DNA of 64,000 bases, taken from the NCBI GenBank assembly GCA_963682005.1, contig OY820914.1:1674001-1738000 (forward strand), written 5' to 3'. Positions 35,612 through 44,900 of this stretch are shown here, piece after piece. Each line of letters starts with the position of its first letter. The stretch's first letter is position 1. Below the pieces are notes generated by a model that saw only the letters and a list, made by a program, of their open reading frames with translations, was not told the DNA's origin and searched no databases. This DNA comes from CAIYUC01 sp963682005 (GTDB lineage Bacteria; Bacteroidota; Bacteroidia; Bacteroidales; FEN-979). The position numbers and the translations under genes are program-made.

Positions 35612-35784
35612 GTGGGTTAAAATAGGATTAGCTTGAAAACAGCGAAGTTAAGAAGAAAAAGTGAGTACCCAAAATGAGTACCCAAAAAACTTAAAAAATA
35701 GCGAAAAACGGGATTTATTTAGAAAAAGTCTAAAATTTAAAATGCTGGTAAACAGTTGATACAGAAAAACGTAGTTAAATAAAG

Positions 35785-35870
35785 TCAAATATCTAATCCC
35801 CCGGCTCCGGGTACTTGATTCTGAATCAATCGCTTGTATTTCAATAAAATACAAGCGATTTTTTATTTAT
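35785..35870 (+). terminator. GC-rich possible att segment followed by a strong plus-strand terminator
   Basis: CCCCCGGCTCCGGGTAC (about 35799-35815) stands out in AT-rich DNA beside the integrase start. Then a perfect 14-bp stem, AATCGCTTGTATTT (35828-35841) with AAATACAAGCGATT (35847-35860), is followed by a T-rich run on the plus strand. Such a block, with no gene upstream, suggests the truncated 3' end of a tRNA-like gene or small RNA left at an attachment site. I could not fold a tRNA from it. A 12-bp direct repeat GGTGATGGATTG (35872-35883 and 35884-35895) follows. Confidence 0.55.
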
Positions 35871-35895
35871 GGGTGATGGATTGGGTGATGGATTG

Positions 35896-36270
35896 GGAAG
35901 TTTTTTTCTCGGTGTCTTCACCGAAATATCAAGAAATTAATTTCTAAGTTGATTTGTATTAATTATTCATCTTATGGTGTTTCGTAATATTCAAAGTAGA
36001 CTCTTGTTCACACTTCAAATTTGTTGGTCAAGCCATGATTAATTTGATTATTTTGTAATTAAACTACCCAATTCATAAAATAATTTGCGTGAGAATTCGA
36101 GAGAACTTAAAATTATAAGAAGTAAAAAATATAATTCTGATATTAAGAAATATTCTTAATTTTGGTTGATAGGGATCAAACATACTTCCATACATCAATT
36201 TTTCTCATTCAATTGTATATAGGAAAGAGATTATTGATAAGCCCGCAGGTAATTACAATTCTGTTTTCCT
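35896..36270. other. Gene-free boundary between two accessory blocks
   Basis: About 375 bp of AT-rich DNA without a supported gene. It includes the presumed promoter of the split restriction nuclease gene that starts at 36271. Confidence 0.4.
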
Positions 36271-36814
36271 ATGGTAAAATTCTCATACAAAGAGGTTCAG
36301 GAAAAGAGAGCTATTTCTATACTTCATTTACTATTTAAAAACCCTGGTGGCGGTTCTTTTAGAGGATTGCTCAGAGCTAATGTTCTATCAGAACCTGAAC
36401 TCAACCTATGGGAGGGTGTTCGATCGGATGCAATTGAATACTTCATGAGAAATAAAATCGCTTGGTGGGATACAACAAATAAGCCAACCGGGCATCTTCT
36501 CTCTTCACAGATAGCTTGTTTAAATCATCTTTATTTCGTCCGACAGAGAGAAGATATTGCCTCAAGGATTCTTAGAAAAATCAAAAATAAATTTAAAAGG
36601 GCTACAGTCTTGGATGATGGGTATGTTGAGTTTGAGAAAGTGGGTAAAGTTCGCCTGGGAAAAGAGAAGATACTTACAAGAGGAGCAAATTGTACATCTG
36701 TTGATGCCTTAATGCTTGCAGAAGATGACTATAGAAAAAAAACATTGGTACTGATTGAATGGAAATATACTGAACCTGATCAATTCAATAAAAGTACAAC
36801 ATTTTTCTCTTATG
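36271..36814 (+). pseudogene. PGN_0703-type restriction endonuclease, 5' fragment
   Basis: The first 181 codons of a gene disrupted by the IS1380 element. Domain features: a basic N-terminal half (FRGLLRANVLSEPELNLWEG), and ALMLAEDDYRKKTLVLIEWKYTE in two segments near residues 150-171, with the E-x-K of a PD-(D/E)XK active site. The IS adds an Ala codon and a stop after SYA. Joining 36814 to 38200 restores the frame exactly (SYAESYNS) and gives a 322-aa protein. The disrupted product keeps its presumed active-site residues but lacks 140 C-terminal residues. Confidence 0.75.
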
Positions 36815-38199
36815 CCTGATTTCACTAACTTCACCGTTCATTTCAACTAACACCCGATGGATGCAGATTTTGACATCAGGTACACCGATCGTCCGATCAC
36901 TCCATTCGGAGGTCTGACAACCGTAAAGAACTTCTATCAGAACAGCGGACTTCAGGACGTGATCTCCTCGTTACCATTGCCTCAGCCAGGCTCTAACAGG
37001 GGATATGATCCCGTGGATATCATCGAAGGTTTTCTGGTCAGTGTTATCCTTGGAGCACGCCGTTTGGCCCATGCCGGACTGCTTAGACACGATAAAGTAG
37101 TCAGCGAGATGTTTGGTTGGTCTAAAGGAATGGCAAGTGAAAGCACGTTTAGCCGATTTTTTAAAAAGTTTGATGTCGAGTTAAACGATGAGGTTTTTAT
37201 CGAACTTAACCGTTGGTGGTTTACCAAACTCAAGGTAAAATACCACACAGTGGATATCGATTCTACTGTCATTACCCGTTACGGCAATCAGGAAGGTGTT
37301 GAAGTGGGCTATAATCCAAGAAAGCCAGGTCGTGGTTCTCATCATCCTTTAATCGCTTTTGCAGATGAAGCCAAAATGGTAATACAGTCATGGATGCGCA
37401 CTGGCGACAGCGTCAGCAGTACAGACATCAAAGATTTTATCACGATGTTGCTTAAAACCCTGGACAAATCGAACATAGGATTGGTCAGAGCAGACAGTGG
37501 CTTCTTTAGTGAAACAACGTTGGACATTCTCGAGGAAAACGAACTGAAGTATATTGTTGCAGCAAAAATGTATGCAGGCTTGGTCCGGAACATCTTCGAA
37601 GCGGATAGCTGGGTTTCGTATTCCGACGGAATAGACATGTGTTCCATTGAATGCAAGTTAACGGGTTGGGATCATGCCCGCAGGGTAGTGGTTGTCCGAA
37701 AAAGCAAAAGCAAATATCAAAACTGCGGCGGCAAGTCTTTGTTTGAGGAATACGATGAGTTTTCCAACTACCTCTATTCGGCGTTCGTAACGAATCTGGA
37801 ACTGGCCGATCCCCTTATCTGGGAACTCTACCGCCATAGGGCCGAAGCTGAAACTCAAATCAGAGAACTGAAAGAGAGTTACGGCCTTGACGGTTTTTGC
37901 TGTGAAGATTTTGGTGCCACCGAAGCAGCCTTTCGCTGGGTATGTGTAGCGTATAATCTGATGAGTCTATACAAGATCGCTTTGATAAATTCCAAGCATG
38001 ATCCGACTTTGGCAACCCTGAAGTTCCAATGCATTGCAATAGCGAGTTACCTTGTCAGACATAGCAGAAAAACGACTTTAGTGATGTCAGTGAATGATCG
38101 ACGAAGGGCCTTTTTCGACGGGTTGTTTCAAAAAATTGAAAATATCACGCCCAAATCGAAATTTTTGTTGAAGAAAAAGTTTCTAATGAATTAATCAGG
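36815..38199 (+). mobile_element. IS1380-family insertion sequence
   Basis: 1385 bp with imperfect terminal inverted repeats beginning CCTGATT on both ends, carrying one transposase gene. No target duplication longer than 2 bp (GC) is visible, yet removal rejoins the host gene in frame. Codon use and GC content are higher than the flanking DNA, a sign of recent arrival. Confidence 0.85.
36857..38194 (+). CDS. IS1380-family transposase
   Basis: A 445-aa DDE transposase. Typical segments: TPFGGLTTVKNFYQNSGL at the N-terminus, VDIDSTVITRYGNQEG with the first Asp near residue 135, LVRADSGFFSETTLDIL with the second Asp near 216, and a C-terminal YRHRAEAETQIRELKESYGLDGF with the Glu. The length matches the family and the gene fills the element, so it is probably active. 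Confidence 0.92.
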   Translation: MDADFDIRYTDRPITPFGGLTTVKNFYQNSGLQDVISSLPLPQPGSNRGYDPVDIIEGFLVSVILGARRLAHAGLLRHDKVVSEMFGWSKGMASESTFSRFFKKFDVELNDEVFIELNRWWFTKLKVKYHTVDIDSTVITRYGNQEGVEVGYNPRKPGRGSHHPLIAFADEAKMVIQSWMRTGDSVSSTDIKDFITMLLKTLDKSNIGLVRADSGFFSETTLDILEENELKYIVAAKMYAGLVRNIFEADSWVSYSDGIDMCSIECKLTGWDHARRVVVVRKSKSKYQNCGGKSLFEEYDEFSNYLYSAFVTNLELADPLIWELYRHRAEAETQIRELKESYGLDGFCCEDFGATEAAFRWVCVAYNLMSLYKIALINSKHDPTLATLKFQCIAIASYLVRHSRKTTLVMSVNDRRRAFFDGLFQKIENITPKSKFLLKKKFLMN

Positions 38200-38624
38200 C
38201 TGAATCATATAACTCGGATGATAAATCTATTGGTACTTCTGGGAAAGTTAGACTTGAAACATATAAAGACTTTTTATCAAAACCAGATTGTCCTATCAAA
38301 CTGGAATATTATAAAGATTGTTTTTACGAACCATTTTATCAACTGATGAGGCAAACTTTTTTGGGTTGGTCAATGGTACAAATGAAAGAGTATGATGCAG
38401 AGGATTGGATACATATTCATGTAATACCTGAAGATAATCTTAAATTAAGAAATACTTTGACTTCTCCTGGCCTAATTGGAAATAACATGGAGGAAGCATG
38501 GCAAAATGTCCTGGTTGAACCAATTAGGTATAAATGCCTCACACCAAAGGATTTTCTTGAACCAATCTATTCTTGCCGTGATTGCAAATCACTAACAGAT
38601 TATCTTGAAATTAGATATTGGTAA
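38200..38624 (+). pseudogene. PGN_0703-type restriction endonuclease, 3' fragment
   Basis: The remaining 141 codons of the nuclease gene, continuing the frame from 36814. It reads AESYNSDDKSIGTSGKVRLE and ends LTDYLEIRYW. The C-terminal region contains LMRQTFLGWSMVQ and a DWIHIHVIPEDN segment, shared by this nuclease family. The next small gene overlaps or lies within 10 bp of its stop. Confidence 0.7.
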
Positions 38625-38634
38625 CCCACTTACA

Positions 38635-38862
38635 ATGACCGAGGTCGAAATCCATTTATTCTCTCATGTAGCCAAGGATAATTATAAGAATATTCCTGGA
38701 GGATTCTTCCCAGAAGGAATGATTGTTCTGATTGTGGGCACTTTCCCGCCAAAGAAAAACTATTTTAATGATCCACATTATTTCTTCTACCCTTCGCTAA
38801 GAAGTCATTTTTGTAACCAAATTGATGAATTTTTACTAAATGAGCATAATTTCAGCTTTTAA
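38635..38862 (+). pseudogene. Truncated uracil-DNA-glycosylase-like gene
   Basis: 75 codons from the ATG at 38635 (an in-frame ATG at 38605 overlaps the previous gene). MIVLIVGTFPPKKNYF followed by HYFFYPSLRSHF matches the N-terminal motif of the MUG/UDG superfamily (IGTFPP... FFY...). The family needs ~180-200 residues; here the frame stops soon after this motif and no continuation is found downstream. It is probably a decayed remnant of a gene once coupled to the nuclease. Confidence 0.55.
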
Positions 38863-38906
38863 AGAAAACTGCAGAAAAGACGTAAACAAGTTTTGAACTA
38901 TCAAAA

Positions 38907-40997
38907 ATGATAAATATGGCCTTTGAACCAGCAAAAATAAAAAAACAACACATATTTGAGGCTGTTAAGAAAATTGAAAATGAAAAAATAAGACTTCATC
39001 CATCAATTGGATATGATGTTATAATAAACGGCAAACATTATCCTCCAAAAGAGATAATTAGGATTAGCTACAAACTGGCCGTTGGTGAAGAACCTGGACA
39101 ACTTTATGGAGGTGAGCAAGTAAATAGTGTATTAAAAAATCTAGGGTTTGAAGTGATTCAAAAAATTGCTATTTGGAAATTAGGGTGTAACTGGGGAAGA
39201 GGTGCTCCAAGTTTTTATAATTTTATTCACCAAGAAAGCATAGTCATTGGTGAGCAAAGTTTTAATTATCAGCCAGGGGATTTAGTAATAATCACTGAAG
39301 GTTTTACGGTTCATGCTATTGCCAAAATATTAGAGAAAGTTAAACCAATAACTTCTAACAAAAACTATGAAATTCAATGTAATAAATATGAAATTGATTT
39401 CAATGATAATGTTACATATGCCAAAGCGGAGTGGTTTGAATTATCAAAAACAGATATTTTCATTTATGAACTGCAGCAAGGTATTCGGAAGGTTCAAAAA
39501 CAAGATATTAGAGAACGCGTAATTAACCTATGGGAAAATAAGGAATTTCAAGTTTCTAATATTATATTTTATAATACAAACTATCGTGACATTTCTAAGG
39601 AGTATTGGATTTATCCCTGTCTATCAATTTCAAAAAATTCTTGGGATGATTACGGGTTTCAAACCACTTTCGAACTAATAAACCATAAGAGTATAAATGA
39701 AAAAGTTGAAATTGGTTTTGTGAAGATTTTGGAGAACGGTAAAAATTCAACAGCAACGCCACCATTCTTTGAATCTTTAAATAGAAATTACTATTCTTTA
39801 GGAATGACAATCGATTATTATAAAAGGTTGAAACTTGAATTTCCAAAAGCATATATAGATATTCTTCGAGCATTAAATGATAGTGCGTTTTTTGGAGAGC
39901 CAAAGGAGGCGTTAAAAAATCTACCCGGTTTTCAAGTGTCGCTACTCAGGTCTACAGAGGCACAGCTGGCCTTTTATAAGGCGAAGTCTATTATTGAAGA
40001 AACAGAAAAAGAGAAAGTATCAAATTTTTTATTCGAATTTAAATTTGAAGAAGCTGTAGAATCACATAAAGTCGATTTCAGTTTTAACGCAAATCAAGAT
40101 CTGCCAAATAACTTCTTTTGCATTGTGGGGAAAAATGGGACAGGTAAAACAAAATTTATTTCTCAACTAGCGAATAAGTTATCTAATAATAGTGAAGAAG
40201 GGATTTTTCATCCTGATCGACCATTTTTTACTAAAATAATTGCAGCTTCATTTAGTTATTTTGATAAGTTTAAGTTTCCTGAAAAAAGGGATATAAGTTA
40301 TGAATTTATTGGGATTAAATCGAGGGATGGGCTTTTGTTGGAGAAAGATATTGAACATATTGTCTGGGATGCTTATAAGATCATTTCAGAGGATAGAAAA
40401 AGGAAGACAATATGGGAAAAATCAATTTCAACTTCGTTAGAGAAAGAATATCTTAACTATAATTTAAATGAGTTTAGTTCAATTTCAACTCGAAAGGATT
40501 TTAATCAACGAACTGAAGACATCTTTAGTTCTGGACAGAAAATCATATTTCACTTTATTACACGATTTCTTTCAATAATTGATGACCATTCATTATTGAT
40601 TTTTGATGAACCGGAGACTCACTTACATCCCAATATTGCTGGTCGATTATTAAGGACCATAAATAGCATACTAGATGAATATAGTTCCTATTGTATTATT
40701 TCAACCCATTCACCTATTATAATTCAAGAAATCCCATCAATGTTTATTAGGATATTTGATAGATATGAAAATTTTCCACTAATATACAAACCAACTATTG
40801 AATGTTTTGGAGAAAACCTTTCAAACATAAGTAATTCAATTTTCCGGGCTGATGAAGAAAAGGAATTGTATAAAATTGTATTAGAAAAGTTGGCTTTAAA
40901 ACATTCAATGAGGGAAATAGAGGAAATATTCGAAAAGAAGCTTAGTCTCAATTCTTTACTATTCATTCAAACATTAATCAAGGGAAAAAATGATTAA
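38907..40997 (+). CDS. ABC-type ATPase with ScoMcrA-head-like and EVE-like N-terminal domains (Septu PtuA-like)
   Basis: A 696-aa protein. Residues 8-85 resemble the N-terminal head domain of ScoMcrA (HIFEAVKKIENE, HYPPKEIIRISYKLA, LYGGEQVNSVLKNLGFEV). Residues 90-200 (WKLGCNWGRGAPSFYNFI, PGDLVIITEGFTVHAIAKIL) resemble a PUA/EVE-type modified-base reader. The C-terminal half is an ABC/AAA_21 ATPase: Walker A VGKNGTGKTKF near 408, Walker B LLIFDEPETHLHP near 561, and H-loop ISTHSP near 598. The downstream HNH gene overlaps by 8 bp. ATPase plus HNH is the Septu (PtuA/PtuB) layout, but Septu ATPases normally lack a reader domain. Inference: the ATPase senses a DNA modification and licenses the HNH nuclease. 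Confidence 0.7.
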   Translation: MINMAFEPAKIKKQHIFEAVKKIENEKIRLHPSIGYDVIINGKHYPPKEIIRISYKLAVGEEPGQLYGGEQVNSVLKNLGFEVIQKIAIWKLGCNWGRGAPSFYNFIHQESIVIGEQSFNYQPGDLVIITEGFTVHAIAKILEKVKPITSNKNYEIQCNKYEIDFNDNVTYAKAEWFELSKTDIFIYELQQGIRKVQKQDIRERVINLWENKEFQVSNIIFYNTNYRDISKEYWIYPCLSISKNSWDDYGFQTTFELINHKSINEKVEIGFVKILENGKNSTATPPFFESLNRNYYSLGMTIDYYKRLKLEFPKAYIDILRALNDSAFFGEPKEALKNLPGFQVSLLRSTEAQLAFYKAKSIIEETEKEKVSNFLFEFKFEEAVESHKVDFSFNANQDLPNNFFCIVGKNGTGKTKFISQLANKLSNNSEEGIFHPDRPFFTKIIAASFSYFDKFKFPEKRDISYEFIGIKSRDGLLLEKDIEHIVWDAYKIISEDRKRKTIWEKSISTSLEKEYLNYNLNEFSSISTRKDFNQRTEDIFSSGQKIIFHFITRFLSIIDDHSLLIFDEPETHLHPNIAGRLLRTINSILDEYSSYCIISTHSPIIIQEIPSMFIRIFDRYENFPLIYKPTIECFGENLSNISNSIFRADEEKELYKIVLEKLALKHSMREIEEIFEKKLSLNSLLFIQTLIKGKND

Positions 40998-41829
40998 TTG
41001 CAAATATACTAACTACAATGAGATAGTAACCTTTGGCACAATTTCTGAAGAAAAATATAATCCAGGAAAAACAATTTTAAGAGGCTTAATAGACAGGATA
41101 GAATCAAATTATCAGGAATATTTGACTGAATTCCCAACGTTAGAATCAAAACCCAACTCAATTATACTGGGAAGAGAAGAGGCTGAAAAAGAAGCGTTAG
41201 GATTGTGTTATACAAGTCCTACAATTACATTTAGATATATTAAAGGTAAAATATTTGAGATTCAGCCTGATCCACTTAAAACACTCTGTCCCTATTGTTT
41301 ATTAGACAGACCTTCTACGCTCGACCATTACATTTCTCAAACCGAATTTCCCGAATATTCAATACTTCAAAAAAACTTAATTCCTTGTTGTTATCACTGC
41401 AATAATAGAAAGGGTGAAAGATGGCGTAAAAGTAGAATACGCCGTTATATTCATTTTTATAATGATACATTTCTTGCTAATCGTTTTCTCTTTGGGAATT
41501 TAATTTATCCAAGAGGATCTGTTACACCTAGGATTAGTTTATATATTAGAAAACCTATAGCTTTGTCTGTGAGTGAATACAGAGTTGTTAAATTTCATTT
41601 TAAGGACCTTGATTTAATTGACCAATATCAGGCAAGAGCTAATACGATGATATCCTCTGAAATTGACATAATGCTAAAATCAATAAATAATGGTGTACAA
41701 AAAGCTGTTATCATAAAAAACCTTGCTGATAGAGCAGATACCCTAGCTGTGGATTATGGGGTTAACTATTGGAAAGTTTCTCTTTACGAGGCAATTTCAA
41801 AATGTAAAAAATTATTGGACTCATTATAA
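40990..41829 (+). CDS. HNH endonuclease, Septu PtuB-like partner
   Basis: A 279-aa protein. The HNH core is LCPYCLLDRPSTLDHYISQTEFPEY in pieces near residues 98-120, then LIPCCYHCNNRKGERWR near 128-144: two C-x2-C pairs and the D-H-x catalytic strand. N- and C-terminal arms are helical. It overlaps the ATPase gene by 8 bp. The nuclease is the likely effector, with activity controlled by the ATPase. Confidence 0.8.
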   Translation: MINCKYTNYNEIVTFGTISEEKYNPGKTILRGLIDRIESNYQEYLTEFPTLESKPNSIILGREEAEKEALGLCYTSPTITFRYIKGKIFEIQPDPLKTLCPYCLLDRPSTLDHYISQTEFPEYSILQKNLIPCCYHCNNRKGERWRKSRIRRYIHFYNDTFLANRFLFGNLIYPRGSVTPRISLYIRKPIALSVSEYRVVKFHFKDLDLIDQYQARANTMISSEIDIMLKSINNGVQKAVIIKNLADRADTLAVDYGVNYWKVSLYEAISKCKKLLDSL

Positions 41830-41861
41830 TTTTTCTGAAATATGCCTTAAAGGGACCTATT

Positions 41862-44507
41862 TTGTCCTGTAATATAAAGTCGAAGGCTAAGATTAATATA
41901 AAACCATATGAAATGAAGATTATAGATAAAATATCTAAACTTATTTTAAGAAAGGAATCCCTAATTTTCGTAAGCATTTTACTGTTTTTTGCTGTACGAA
42001 AACCTATAGAATTGCTTCTTGACATAACTGTTGTAAATACTTTACTGTGTAATATTGACTCAATTTGGTATAATGACATTACCTTCCTAGTAGTTTCAAT
42101 ATCGGCAATTATTCTCACTTTTTATAGGTTTAGAAGATATACACCATCTTGGAATTTAACAATCATCTTGATTGCCCTTGTATTCATTTATACTATTTAC
42201 AGAACCACAGGTATAAGATGGGAATTTACATCAATATCTTCATGGGGAGTTATAAAATATTCAGATATCCTAATATTAATATTGGCTTGCCAGCTGTTAC
42301 TGTGCATAAAACAAAAAAAGATTAAAAAAGATGACAAGAATGCCTTCTTTGATGACCAACCAATTGGCCAGAATGGCGCTGATGAATTGGGATACAATTC
42401 GTATGCTGAGCAATTGGGAAGGATGATATTGTCCAGCCATTTCAACAAGTCTTTTGCTATTGGAATTAATGGGAAATGGGGTTTAGGAAAAACTTCTTTT
42501 ATTGATCTAATTAAAAGAAATGTAAAAGGGGGAAACATCCTCGAAGTTGATTTTAATCCATGGAATAATACTTCGCCAGAAGCCATTATAAAGGACTTTT
42601 TCGAAACAGTTCAAGAAACTATACGCCCCTACCATTCTTCACTCTCGAAACTACTTATAAAGTATTCGAACAAACTTGTTACCTTAAATAGAAATACTAT
42701 TGCTCAATCTATTCAAACCGCAGTTGCTGCCCTAACAAGTTTTAATTCAGTAAACAAGTTATATGAAGAAATTAATACAGCATTAAAGAAAATTGATAAA
42801 AAACTTGTTGTCTACATTGATGACCTTGATAGATTGGACAAAAATGAAATCATAGAGATAATAAGATTAATACGTAATACAGCAAACTTTTATAATACAT
42901 ACTTCATCGTTACTTATGATAGGAATTACGTGATTAATGCTCTTAAACAGCATAATCCATATAATCAGGAGGAGTTTTTAGAAAAGATTTTTCAAATAGA
43001 AGTGACACTACCTTATTTTAACAAGGATATTTTACGATATAAACTTGCTGAAAAATTGAAGGAAAAATTGCCAGACGTAATACATACTACGATCGATGAC
43101 GAAGTCATTGGTACACCATCTTCGGTGCCAGAGTTTTTAAATGACTGGCTTGATAGTATGAGGGATGTAACGAGATTGACTAATTCACTCAGCCTAAATT
43201 TCAGTAAGTTGATAGGTGAAGTAGATTTCAACAATTTTATGCGAATGGAATTACTCAGATTAAAGTATCCTTCTGCATATGAATTGCTTTTTAGAAAGAC
43301 ATCAGATTTCTTAGATACTTCTACTGAAAAGACACGTGGCGAGGATTTCTTGCAGCTGAAAAGAATTGAGCAAAAAGAGGAAGATCGAACAACACCTAAG
43401 GATATCGTAAGTCAAACATATTTTGGACAATATCTTAGTAAAAAGCAAAATGAGCTTTCTATCCCAGAAAATGAGATTTTAAGAATAGTTGATTTTGTCG
43501 ACGATATCTTTGGTAGTTCAATATCATTTCTTTCACTCAAACGATCTCCTTTATCAATTATATTTCCAAGTAAGTTTCATCGATATTTTGCATATTCTTT
43601 AATAGAAGGTAATTTATCCGAGGTGCAATTCAGCAAAGCTCGGTTGCAAACTCAAGAAGAATTTAACAGAATAATTGCTGATTGGGTTAGTAAAGGTTTA
43701 GAGGTTGAATTAAAAAATAAATTTCACCAAATAAAGGCATTTGACAATCGAGAAGATTTTGAAAAAGTAATAAGAGCAATTTTCTTTCTAGCTAACCAAA
43801 AACCCAAGGACACAGAAGATTCATCAAGACTATTAATTGGTTATGATGGACATGATCTGATTGACAAGATGAATAATAATATGAATAAGTTAGTAATTAA
43901 ATTCTATCAAGAGCCAGGGGGAGAAGAAATCTTAAAATCTTTTATCAGAGGACTATTTAAATCAGCAGTAAGTCCTTTTTCTTTTGAAGCCGAGCTTGCC
44001 AAATTAATTGAAATGCAAGCTTCATACTCATTTCCATTAAGTAAAATTGAGATAAATGAGATCAGTATTGATTATTTAAGGAGATACATCGCAAGTATTG
44101 ACAAATTGGATCCAAATGTTTGGAATTTATATCATAACAGTAAGCAAACTAATTTGGTAAAAACCGGAAGCAATACTTATACAAGAGATGAGGAAATAGT
44201 ACCAGTGAAGGTTAAGGAAATATTGAAAGACTTCTTACTTAACAAAGATCTTGATGGTTTTCTTTTAGCGATAATTGAACATAAACCCTTTAACATTAAG
44301 AAATATGCAGTAAGTCAAACGATACTTGAACTTTTCGGTAATTGGCTAGCATTTAAGGAAGAACTGAGGAAGATAGATGCTCCTGGAAGTAAGTACCTAA
44401 ATGAATTTAATACTTTTTTAGATGAATTTGGGTCAAAAAATTATTCACATTATGTAGATTTTGAATTTAAGACTATTCCCGTTGATGAAAAATTTAGAAC
44501 TAAATAA
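41862..44507 (+). CDS. KAP-family P-loop NTPase with N-terminal membrane segments
   Basis: An 881-aa protein. The TTG at 41862 is preferred because AAAGGGA lies 6 bp upstream; an ATG at 41913 is the alternative. Four hydrophobic stretches near residues 32-50, 74-92, 97-116 and 134-151 predict a membrane anchor. The KAP core follows: GINGKWGLGKTSF (Walker A) near 201-213 and VVYIDDLDRLDKNE (Walker B) near 316-329. KAP ATPases of bacterial islands are linked to phage exclusion and surface processes. It lies 32 bp after the HNH gene and 6 bp before a small gene, so all four may be one operon. Confidence 0.85.
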   Translation: MSCNIKSKAKINIKPYEMKIIDKISKLILRKESLIFVSILLFFAVRKPIELLLDITVVNTLLCNIDSIWYNDITFLVVSISAIILTFYRFRRYTPSWNLTIILIALVFIYTIYRTTGIRWEFTSISSWGVIKYSDILILILACQLLLCIKQKKIKKDDKNAFFDDQPIGQNGADELGYNSYAEQLGRMILSSHFNKSFAIGINGKWGLGKTSFIDLIKRNVKGGNILEVDFNPWNNTSPEAIIKDFFETVQETIRPYHSSLSKLLIKYSNKLVTLNRNTIAQSIQTAVAALTSFNSVNKLYEEINTALKKIDKKLVVYIDDLDRLDKNEIIEIIRLIRNTANFYNTYFIVTYDRNYVINALKQHNPYNQEEFLEKIFQIEVTLPYFNKDILRYKLAEKLKEKLPDVIHTTIDDEVIGTPSSVPEFLNDWLDSMRDVTRLTNSLSLNFSKLIGEVDFNNFMRMELLRLKYPSAYELLFRKTSDFLDTSTEKTRGEDFLQLKRIEQKEEDRTTPKDIVSQTYFGQYLSKKQNELSIPENEILRIVDFVDDIFGSSISFLSLKRSPLSIIFPSKFHRYFAYSLIEGNLSEVQFSKARLQTQEEFNRIIADWVSKGLEVELKNKFHQIKAFDNREDFEKVIRAIFFLANQKPKDTEDSSRLLIGYDGHDLIDKMNNNMNKLVIKFYQEPGGEEILKSFIRGLFKSAVSPFSFEAELAKLIEMQASYSFPLSKIEINEISIDYLRRYIASIDKLDPNVWNLYHNSKQTNLVKTGSNTYTRDEEIVPVKVKEILKDFLLNKDLDGFLLAIIEHKPFNIKKYAVSQTILELFGNWLAFKEELRKIDAPGSKYLNEFNTFLDEFGSKNYSHYVDFEFKTIPVDEKFRTK

Positions 44508-44513
44508 ATAGCA

Positions 44514-44762
44514 ATGACATACGAAGAAGCAGTTCAACACAAGAAATCATTTAAATCAGCGAATATTACTGATAACGGAATGACGTTTTTTATATTCGTC
44601 ACACCCGAGAATGATGTCGACTTCCATCGGTACGCAACAGAAATACGCGGTTTCTTTGGAAATCTTACTGATGAAGTCGCAATAAGATATTCCTTAAATG
44701 GTCAATTCAATGTTAAAGGATTATGGTGCGATGGGGCAAACATTGTTCATAAGACACTTTAA
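44514..44762 (+). CDS. Small protein downstream of the KAP NTPase (82 aa)
   Basis: An 82-aa protein of unknown function, 6 bp after the KAP gene. It contains TFFIFVTPENDVDFHRYATEIRGFF and a GLWCDGANIVHKTL end; no known domain is evident. The close spacing suggests translation with the KAP NTPase and possibly a regulatory or partner role. Confidence 0.6.
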   Translation: MTYEEAVQHKKSFKSANITDNGMTFFIFVTPENDVDFHRYATEIRGFFGNLTDEVAIRYSLNGQFNVKGLWCDGANIVHKTL

Positions 44763-44853
44763 GCGTGCCTCAGTACCATAAAAAACAGTAATGTTTACAA
44801 AAAGTCTTGATTGAGGGCGAGTAATCTAAGGGCATTCAGAGAACTCGATTAAA

Positions 44854-44861
44854 TATATTTG
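44854..44861 (+). promoter_or_regulatory. Possible Bacteroidota -7 promoter box of the DISARM-like operon
   Basis: TATATTTG matches the TAnnTTTG -7 consensus, 40 bp upstream of the SNF2 gene start in a 138-bp gap. No good -33 TTTG is seen at the usual spacing, so this is weak. Confidence 0.35.
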
Positions 44862-44900
44862 AATAAGTAAAGTAAATATTTATATGACATTATTATCTAC

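Noticed and set aside
35785..35830. tRNA gene next to the integrase
   Set aside because: Only a GC-rich 3'-end-like block is present; no cloverleaf or anticodon arm could be built from the preceding sequence.
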